The position numbers were made by a program, and so were the translations under genes. Of a DNA stretch of 5,181 bases, positions 1 to 5,181 are shown in pieces (position 1 is the stretch's first letter; the number at the start of each line of letters is the position of its first letter). Under the pieces are notes generated by a model, which saw nothing but the letters and a program-made list of their open reading frames with translations, was not told where the DNA came from and ran no database searches. Source of the stretch: Chloroflexota bacterium (lineage in GTDB: Bacteria > Chloroflexota > Anaerolineae > B4-G1); contig QMOE01000222.1 of the NCBI GenBank assembly GCA_003648125.1, positions 1 to 5,181 on the forward strand, in the 5' to 3' direction.

Positions 1-3000
1 CATTGTCGGACGACCAGGTATTGCGGGCCGCCCTCGATACGCACGGCTGCCTGCACCTGATGTGGCGGCGCTGGAACGACGTCTTTCAGGACAAACTGGG
101 CCACACCGCCCGCTCCTACGTCAGCGAAATGATCGGCGCCCGCAACGCCTGGGCTCACCAGGGCAGCTTTAGCAACGACGAGGCCTACCGCATCGCCGAT
201 ACCGCCGCCCGCCTGCTCAACATGGTCACCGCCCCCGAGCAAGCCGCCTACGTCGGCGACATCGCCCGGGAGCTATTGCGCCTGCGCTTCGAGGCCGAGG
301 CCGAAAAAGCCAAGAAGGAGACCATCACCCAACCGGTCGAGACCACCACCCTGGCCGGTCTCAAGCCCTGGCGCGATGTCGTCCAGCCCCACCCAGACGT
401 CGCCAGCGGGCGTTACATTCAGGCCGAGTTCGCCGCCGACCTGGCGCAGGTAATGGCCGGGACCGCCGAGTCGGAATATCGAGACCCCCTCGAATTCTTC
501 CGCCGCACCTACCTCACCGAGGGATTGCTGGGCCTGCTGGTGACCGGCGTCAAGCGCCTGACCGCCCACGGTGGCGACCCGGTCGTCCAACTCCAGACCG
601 CCTTTGGCGGCGGCAAGACCCACAGTATGCTGGCCCTCTACCACCTGTCCAGCGGACAAATCAAGCTGAGCGACTTTCCCGGCGGTGAGCGCATCGCGGA
701 ACAGATTGGAGATAGTGACCTGCCCGAAGCCAACGTCGCCGCGCTGGTCGGCACCGCCCTCGACCCCTCCAAGCCGCGTGAGTACCCCGATGCCACCGTC
801 CACACCCTGTGGGGCGAGATGGCCTATCAACTGGGCGGATTCGAGGGCTACAAGATCGTTGAGCAGGCCGATCTGAAAGGCGTCAGCCCTGGCTCAAATA
901 CGCTCAGCGATCTGCTGTTCCAGTTCGGCCCTTGCCTGATCATTATTGACGAGTTGGTCGCCTACGCCCGCAACATCTATGGCGTAGACGGGCTGCCCGC
1001 CGGTTCCTTTGAATCAATCATGACCTTTATGCAATCGCTCACCGAGGCCGTCAAACGCTCGGATGAATCCATACTGCTGATCTCGGTGCCCGAGTCGGAT
1101 ATCGAGATCGGCGGCGAGGCAGGTCGTGTCGTGTTAGAGACACTCTCCCACATCGTCGGACGTATCGAGTCGGTCTGGAAGCCGATCACCGCCACCGAGA
1201 GCTTTGAGATCGTGCGCCGCCGTCTCTTTGCCACGGATGTGGACTATGCCGCCCGCGACGCCGTGATCAACGCTTTTGGCGACATGTACCGCAACGCCTC
1301 TGGCGAGTTCCCCTCCGGCGTCCCTGAGCGCGACTACCTGGACCGCATGCGGGCCGCCTATCCCATCCACCCGGAGCTATTCGACCGGCTTTACCAGGAC
1401 TGGTCAACGCTGGAGCGCTTCCAGCGCACCCGTGGCGTCCTGCGCCTGATGGCGGCCGTCATCCATCAACTCTGGACGCGCGGCGACCAATCCTTGCTCA
1501 TCATGCCGGGCACGATTCCTCTCGATACAACCCCAGTGCGCAATGAGATATTACGTTATCTACCGGACACCTGGGATGCCGTGTTCGACACCGACATAGA
1601 CGGTCCCGCCTCCCGTCCCTTTGCCATTGACGGGGACGTCCCCGCTCTGGGGCGCTACAATGCCTGCCGGCGCGTGGCCCGCACGACCTTTATCGGCAGC
1701 GCCCCCTCCGTCGCCGGGCAGCAGGTGCGCGGCCTGGAGGAGATTCGCATCCGCCTGGGATGCGCTCAGCCGGGCGAGCCAGCCGCCGTCTTTGGTGATG
1801 CCCTGCGGCGGATGAGCGGACAGCTCACCTACCTCTACACCGACGGCACCCGCTACTGGTACGACACTCGCCCTACCGTCAACAAGCTCGCCCGCGACCG
1901 TGCCCAGGGCTTTCCCCAGGCAGAAGTGGACGCCGAAATCACGGCGCGGCTGCGGGCCGTCTCCAAGCAGCCTGTAGGCCGCAAGAACCGGGATTTTGCT
2001 GCCTTTCACGTCTCTCCTCCCGAAACCTCTGACGTCGTTGACGAAGCGCGCGCCAGGGTCGTCGTCCTCCATCCCGAGTTCACCCACAAACGCACCAACG
2101 GCACCAGCCCTGCGATGCAGGAGGCCCGCCGGTTCCTGGAGAGCCGGGGCAATGCCCAGCGCTTGTACAAGAATATGCTGATGTTCATTGCCCCCGACGA
2201 GAACGACGCCGACGCGCTCAGGCTCGCCGTCCGCGACTTTATGGCCTGGCATTCGATTCACGACGAGCGGGAGGAACTGAACCTCGATGCCCAGCAGCGC
2301 CGGCAGGTCTCCACCAGCCTGCAAAAGGCCGACGAGACTGTGGACCTGCGCCTGCGCGCCACGTACAGTTGGCTCCTGGTCCCCGTCCAGCCCGACCCGT
2401 TGGGCGCTATCGAGCTGCAGGCCAGCCGCATCAGCGGCGACGACAACTTTTACGACCGCGCCGCCCGCAAACTGCGCAACGACGGCCTCCTGATCTACGA
2501 GTGGTCGCCCGACATCCTACGGATGGAACTGGACCGCTACATCTGGAGCGACGAGCGCGGCTGGGAGATCGGCTTGAAGCAACTCTGGGAATACCTGGCC
2601 CAGTACTGCTACCTCCCGCGCCTGTTCGACCGCGAGGTGCTGGTAAAGGCCGTCAAGGACGGCGTTGGCCGCCTGGACGCTCCCTTTGCCTACGCCACCG
2701 GCAAGAGCGAGCAAGGTCATCACACCGGCCTGATCTTTCGCCGCCTGGGCAGCATCTACTTTGACGATACCAGCATCCTGATCCATCCAGACCACATCGT
2801 CGAGCCGCCAGAAGTCAAGATCACCCCGCCATCCGCCATCCCAACAGACCGTCCCGGCGTTGGCAAGGCAACCGACGAACCTGAGCCTGCCAAAAAAGTC
2901 CTTTCGCGCTACTATGGCCGGGTCAAGATAGACCCACAGCGGGTGAACAAAGATATGGGATTGATCGTCGAGGAAGTCGTCGAGCGGCTCACCAGTCAGG

Positions 3001-3134
3001 TCGGCTGCGAGGTCGAGATCACCCTGGAGATCGACGCCCAGCGTCCAGAGGGCTTTGACGAAGGCACGGTCCGCACCATCAGCGAAAACAGTCGCACGCT
3101 CAAGTTCGAGCACCATGGGTTTGAGGAGAAGTAA
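1..3134 (+). CDS. Swt1-type HEPN / DUF499 AAA-like ATPase, probable anti-phage defence component (5' partial)
   Basis: The frame is open from the left edge. The first possible start is a TTG at position 3, but the protein begins in the middle of a HEPN domain, so the true start lies upstream and roughly 50 residues are probably missing. Numbering from that TTG, residues 1-75 are the end of a Swt1-type HEPN domain with RNAWAH at 47-52 (R47, N48, H52), the R-N-x3-H form expected of an active HEPN ribonuclease. A DUF499-type P-loop ATPase follows. Its Walker A is at 200-207 (GGGKTH, K205, T206), its Walker B is LIIIDE with D316 and E317, and a sensor-like strand ILLISVPESD lies near 357-366. Further on are YPIHPE from 453 and RTRGVLRL at 475-482, the latter a possible arginine-finger or sensor-2 region. 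The conserved tail, from about 964 to 1043, starts RYYGRVKIDP and ends near TLKFEHHGFEEK, so the 3' end is intact (TAA at 3132). Large DUF499 ATPases of this kind occur in defence islands beside DUF1156 DNA methylases and helicases, and are related to BREX BrxC/PglY. Nucleic-acid remodelling or sensing coupled to RNA cleavage is inferred. GC is high (about 62% in a 60-base sample). Confidence 0.88.
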   Translation, partial: LSDDQVLRAALDTHGCLHLMWRRWNDVFQDKLGHTARSYVSEMIGARNAWAHQGSFSNDEAYRIADTAARLLNMVTAPEQAAYVGDIARELLRLRFEAEAEKAKKETITQPVETTTLAGLKPWRDVVQPHPDVASGRYIQAEFAADLAQVMAGTAESEYRDPLEFFRRTYLTEGLLGLLVTGVKRLTAHGGDPVVQLQTAFGGGKTHSMLALYHLSSGQIKLSDFPGGERIAEQIGDSDLPEANVAALVGTALDPSKPREYPDATVHTLWGEMAYQLGGFEGYKIVEQADLKGVSPGSNTLSDLLFQFGPCLIIIDELVAYARNIYGVDGLPAGSFESIMTFMQSLTEAVKRSDESILLISVPESDIEIGGEAGRVVLETLSHIVGRIESVWKPITATESFEIVRRRLFATDVDYAARDAVINAFGDMYRNASGEFPSGVPERDYLDRMRAAYPIHPELFDRLYQDWSTLERFQRTRGVLRLMAAVIHQLWTRGDQSLLIMPGTIPLDTTPVRNEILRYLPDTWDAVFDTDIDGPASRPFAIDGDVPALGRYNACRRVARTTFIGSAPSVAGQQVRGLEEIRIRLGCAQPGEPAAVFGDALRRMSGQLTYLYTDGTRYWYDTRPTVNKLARDRAQGFPQAEVDAEITARLRAVSKQPVGRKNRDFAAFHVSPPETSDVVDEARARVVVLHPEFTHKRTNGTSPAMQEARRFLESRGNAQRLYKNMLMFIAPDENDADALRLAVRDFMAWHSIHDEREELNLDAQQRRQVSTSLQKADETVDLRLRATYSWLLVPVQPDPLGAIELQASRISGDDNFYDRAARKLRNDGLLIYEWSPDILRMELDRYIWSDERGWEIGLKQLWEYLAQYCYLPRLFDREVLVKAVKDGVGRLDAPFAYATGKSEQGHHTGLIFRRLGSIYFDDTSILIHPDHIVEPPEVKITPPSAIPTDRPGVGKATDEPEPAKKVLSRYYGRVKIDPQRVNKDMGLIVEEVVERLTSQVGCEVEITLEIDAQRPEGFDEGTVRTISENSRTLKFEHHGFEEK

Positions 3135-3187
3135 ACCATTCTTCCCGTCAGTTGTGATCTCCCGAGAACTGCCAGCAGAGAACAAAC

Positions 3188-3192
3188 GAGGA
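3188..3192 (+). promoter_or_regulatory. Ribosome binding site of the 105-aa protein
   Basis: GAGGA lies 7 bases before the ATG at 3200 and fixes this start. It sits in the 65-base gap after the ATPase gene, in which I see no convincing promoter or terminator, consistent with co-transcription from upstream. Confidence 0.7.
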
Positions 3193-3199
3193 AAGCGCA

Positions 3200-3517
3200 A
3201 TGATAGTAACTGCTTGGAGCAACGGCTCACCCAACTACACAACCGGCGGCGGGTATGGCATTCGCCTATCGCGCCGAGAGAGGGACGCGCACTTCCGTCC
3301 TGAGTGGCCTTCTGTAGTCGTTGAACTTGAGGGGGCCAGAACCATCACAGTAAACCTGGCTCCCTCGTTTTGGCGGCGCTGCACCGAACTCAAAAGCGCT
3401 GCCATAGGTAAATGGCTCCTCGACCACGAACTCGCTCCGTGGCCCAAAGGTAGCCCTCCCAAACTCAAGTTAGAACCGAGAGGGGACAGACGATTCAGGT
3501 TGACCCTGGTAACCTGA
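3200..3517 (+). CDS. Small conserved hypothetical protein, 105 aa
   Basis: I cannot assign a named domain or function. The ATG at 3200 is preceded by GAGGA at 3188-3192 with 7 bases of spacing, which supports this start; the stop is TGA at 3515-3517. The protein is basic and soluble, with no signal peptide or membrane segment. Landmarks are an N-terminal AWSNG (5-9), a glycine-rich GGGYG (16-20), FW..C.EL (57-64), IGKWL (69-73) and APWPKG (79-84) followed by PP.L.L. The tryptophans, the single cysteine and the APWPKG stretch look like family-conserved positions. From memory, similar small proteins with AW.NG, GYG and PWPKG occur widely in bacteria without a known role. The gene lies 65 bases after the HEPN-DUF499 ATPase and 18 bases before the lipoprotein gene, all on the same strand, so an operon is likely. 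A role as a small partner of the ATPase is possible but rests only on position. Confidence 0.75.
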   Translation: MIVTAWSNGSPNYTTGGGYGIRLSRRERDAHFRPEWPSVVVELEGARTITVNLAPSFWRRCTELKSAAIGKWLLDHELAPWPKGSPPKLKLEPRGDRRFRLTLVT

Positions 3518-3523
3518 TGTAAT

Positions 3524-3529
3524 GAGGAG
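3524..3529 (+). promoter_or_regulatory. Ribosome binding site of the lipoprotein gene
   Basis: GAGGAG lies 6 bases before the ATG at 3536, in the 18-base gap after the small gene. It is a strong Shine-Dalgarno match and supports choosing this ATG, whose product starts directly with a lipoprotein signal peptide. Confidence 0.75.
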
Positions 3530-3535
3530 AATGCT

Positions 3536-4657
3536 ATGAAGAACCGTCTTGGATCGTTGGGGCGAATCGCACTAGCGGTTTTGTTAGCGCTGCCGTTATT
3601 CCTGTCTGCCTGTGCACCAGACACTGTGACGGAGGCGCCCGTGGTTGAGGAGCCTCCGACCGAGGAACTTACCGAGCCAGAGTTGGAGACAATCATTCCA
3701 GAATCCACCAGGCTGTTTGACAAAGATGCGTTGAACGAGTTTCTTATAGATGTCTCTGACGATGGCGAGGTCATTATCTTCTCAGAAGACGTCCTAGACC
3801 AAAAGCCGCTCGAAGAAGATGACGTTCTGGCGTTTGAACCAAGCGGGTGGGCGCGCGATGGCCTCCTTCGCAAAGTGATCGAGATTACCAGAAGCGACGG
3901 TCAGGTTGAGATTCGGACTGTCCTGGCTACCCTCGATGAAGCCATCGAACAAGGGGAGGTGCATGATACAATCCTCCTGAAAGATGCCGAGATTCGCGAT
4001 ATGGAATTGAGCCAGGGGACAAGTATCGCAAAAGTGGATTGCTCTCCGGCGCGGGATGGTTTCAATCTGGTCATCAACAAAGAGTTGGAGGAGGGGGTAA
4101 CGGCCACCGGCAGCATAAACGTTGACCCCAGTTTTGATTTTGACTTGGTAGTAAAGCGTTTTGAATTACAACGCTTCGCCTTTACAAACACAACCGAGTT
4201 AACCGGAAAGCTTGGATTAAAGACCGAGGTCGCTCATGTGGGTCTCGACGAAAAGGTGGAAATTGGTCACATTACATTCAAGCCGTTTCCTATCATGCTT
4301 GGCTCGTTCCCGATCTGGGTCACCCCAAAAATGACCTTCTACGTTGGTGTGAATGGAAAAGTCTCGGCTGACCTGACCACCAGCGTGACCCAGGATGTCA
4401 CCGTGATAACTGGGCTTGAGTATGCCAACGGGAGCTTTACTTCTATCAATGAATCGTTCGGAAATCCTACCTATGACCTGCTTACATTGTCCACCAGTTG
4501 TGAGGCGAGTGTATTTGTGCGACCTCAATTTGAGCTTTTGATTTACGGGGCGGCCGGTCCTTATGTGGCAGTCAATGCATACGTGAAACTTGAGGCCGAT
4601 CCATCACGCGATCCGTGGTGGGAAATGAAGGGCGGGGTAAGGGGCGAGGTTGGCGTG
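3536..4657 (+). CDS. Secreted lipoprotein, uncharacterised, 3' end lost at a chimeric junction
   Basis: The ATG at 3536 follows GAGGAG (3524-3529) with 6 bases of spacing. Residues 1-25 form a classic lipoprotein signal: basic start (K2, R4, R10), hydrophobic core at 11-23, then the lipobox L23-S24-A25-C26, with Cys26 (codon 3611-3613) as the predicted lipidated residue. A Pro/Glu/Thr-rich acidic linker follows (about 27-55), as expected for a surface tether. The next part (about 55-155) is acidic. Residues 190-374 alternate short polar/hydrophobic strands, suggesting a large beta-rich extracellular domain; they include PFPIMLGSFPIWVTP (250-264) and GPYVAVNAYVKLEAD, ending DPWWEMKGGVRGEVGV (359-374). 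I recall similar extracytoplasmic proteins in Chloroflexota but know no function. No stop codon occurs in this frame before the window ends. After codon 374 the frame is simply the antisense of the cpaF fragment, so the authentic coding sequence ends at about 4657 and the gene's true 3' end is missing. GC is about 47-50% in sampled lines, clearly lower than the flanking genes. Confidence 0.8.
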
Positions 4658-5181
4658 GACGGTCAACATCTGCCCGTCGTGGCCAGTGTTGGCCGCCATC
4701 AAGACGTCCACCACCTCCGGGCCGCGCGCCTCGCCCGTGATGATGCGGTCGGGTCTCATGCGGAGCGCTTCGATGATCAGGTCGGCCATCGTGTAGGCTT
4801 CCGCGTCCTCGGCCCCCTCGCGGGTGGTGAGCTGCACCACGTCCTCCTTGTCCACCTGGAGTTCGGGCGTATCCTCGACGATGATGAATCTGTCTCCCTC
4901 GGCGGCCGCATTGCTCATAGCGTTCAAAAAGTTCGTCTTGCCGCTCGCTGTGCCGCCCGCGACGACCAGGTTCAACCGGCCCTGGACGGCTATGCGCAGG
5001 AACTCGGCCGCCAGCGGCGTGATGGTGCCCAATTTAGTCAAATCCTCCAGCGTGCGCGCCACGATCCGGTGACGACGGATGGTGACCGCGATGGGCACGT
5101 TGACCGTCAACGGGGCCATGATGGCGTGCAGGCGGCTGCCGTCCCGCATACGGGCGTCCAACTTGGGATTGGCCTTGTCGA
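4604..5181 (-). CDS. cpaF: CpaF/TadA-type secretion ATPase fragment (partial at both ends)
   Basis: This is a hexameric secretion ATPase of the type II/IV superfamily, which powers assembly of Tad/Flp-type pili or related secretion machinery at the inner face of the membrane. The frame is open to the right edge (residues DKANPK precede the TTG at 5161), so the gene starts outside the window and that TTG is not a credible start. Numbering from the TTG codon: LDAR.RDGSRLHAI at the start is the end of the N-terminal domain; Walker A GGTASGKT is at 69-76 (K75); the Asp box FIIVEDTPEL is at 92-101 (E96, D97); the Walker B-like RPDRIITGE is at 136-144 (E144); the His box NTGHDGQMLTVHAN is at 158-171 (H161, H169). 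All nucleotide-binding motifs are intact. Homology stops after N171 (codon 4649-4651). The last 14 residues up to the TGA at 4604-4606 are antisense of the lipoprotein gene, and the normal C-terminal part of CpaF (over a hundred residues) is absent. Only 4649-5181 is genuine cpaF. It could not make a functional protein as shown. Confidence 0.88.
   Translation of the reverse strand, partial: DKANPKLDARMRDGSRLHAIMAPLTVNVPIAVTIRRHRIVARTLEDLTKLGTITPLAAEFLRIAVQGRLNLVVAGGTASGKTNFLNAMSNAAAEGDRFIIVEDTPELQVDKEDVVQLTTREGAEDAEAYTMADLIIEALRMRPDRIITGEARGPEVVDVLMAANTGHDGQMLTVHANLAPYPALHFPPRIA
4640..4663. other. Chimeric junction between lipoprotein gene (+) and cpaF (-)
   Basis: Reading rightward, the + strand lipoprotein keeps family-like sequence to ...GGVRGEVGV, whose last three codons are 4649-4657. 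Reading leftward, the - strand CpaF keeps family-like sequence to ...TVHAN, whose last three codons are the same 9 bases, GTTGGCGTG on the + strand. Both genes are cut at that point and neither has its own end. GC content also jumps from about 48% to about 63% here. The shared bases make the exact breakpoint ambiguous and act as microhomology. No inverted repeat, transposon end or integrase site is visible beside it. Either a real rearrangement or an artefact of amplification or assembly would look like this. Confidence 0.75.

Noticed and set aside
1560..2324. Long minus-strand open frame (254 codons) inside the ATPase gene
   Set aside because: It lies wholly antisense to conserved DUF499 coding sequence, has Gly/Val/Ala-rich low-complexity composition and no recognisable domain. 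The same applies to 273-830 and 2517-3242 on the minus strand.
2369..2764. Plus-strand open frame of 131 codons in another frame of the ATPase gene
   Set aside because: Its product is Pro/Arg-rich, typical of an out-of-frame reading of GC-rich sequence, and it overlaps clearly conserved ATPase sequence.
3135..3199. Possible promoter or terminator in the 65-base gap after the ATPase gene
   Set aside because: I found no convincing -35/-10 pair and no stable stem followed by a T-run; only the Shine-Dalgarno sequence is supportable.
3235..3873. Minus-strand open frame of 212 codons across the small gene and the lipoprotein start
   Set aside because: It is Ser-rich and unlike any family I know, and it is antisense to two genes with good ribosome binding sites and, in one case, a clear lipoprotein signal.
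4658..5181. Continuation of the lipoprotein reading frame, open to the right edge (548 codons in total)
   Set aside because: It is codon-register antisense of a well-conserved CpaF segment containing Walker A, Asp box, Walker B and His box. Antisense frames of GC-rich genes are often free of stops, so openness is not evidence of coding.
1..5181. Similar short strings at the two window ends (TTGTCGGA at 3-10, TTGTCGA at 5175-5181)
   Set aside because: The match is only about 6-7 bases and both lie inside coding sequence, so chance is sufficient; there is no support for a terminal repeat or a circular element.

Overview
The window looks like a fragment of a moderately GC-rich bacterial genome, most likely Chloroflexota (Anaerolineae-like) or a similar environmental lineage. 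That assignment is an inference. It rests on the style of the CpaF-type secretion ATPase, on the lipoprotein, which resembles a family I associate with Chloroflexota, and on the HEPN-DUF499 ATPase. No rRNA, tRNA, CRISPR array, insertion sequence or classical integration site was seen.

Layout: (1) Positions 1-3134, + strand, hold a very large ATPase cut by the left edge. It has the end of a Swt1-type HEPN domain with an intact R-x4-H ribonuclease motif, then a DUF499-type P-loop ATPase with Walker A and B motifs, and a complete C-terminus. Such proteins are typical of anti-phage defence islands (DUF499/DUF1156 and BREX-like loci), but no partner methylase, helicase or PglZ lies inside the window. 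(2) Positions 3200-3517, +, encode a 105-residue uncharacterised protein with a good ribosome binding site. (3) From 3536, +, runs a lower-GC gene for a secreted lipoprotein with a perfect lipobox (LSAC). It follows the small gene by 18 bases and has no stop codon before the window ends. (4) Positions 5181 to about 4649, - strand, hold the central part of a CpaF/TadA-type secretion ATPase, cut by the right edge and losing its homology abruptly after the His-box 'TVHAN'.

The most striking structural point is at about 4649-4657. The lipoprotein gene and the CpaF gene both lose their family-like sequence at the same 9 bases, in tail-to-tail orientation. The + frame then continues only as the antisense of cpaF, and the cpaF frame continues only as 15 antisense codons of the lipoprotein gene up to a stop. 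This is a chimeric junction with microhomology. It is either a real microhomology-mediated rearrangement or, more probably, an amplification or assembly artefact.

The three + strand genes are close enough (65 and 18 bases) to be co-transcribed. A functional link between the HEPN-ATPase and the small protein is plausible. A link to the lipoprotein is only positional, and the CpaF fragment should not be taken as a true neighbour until the junction is verified.
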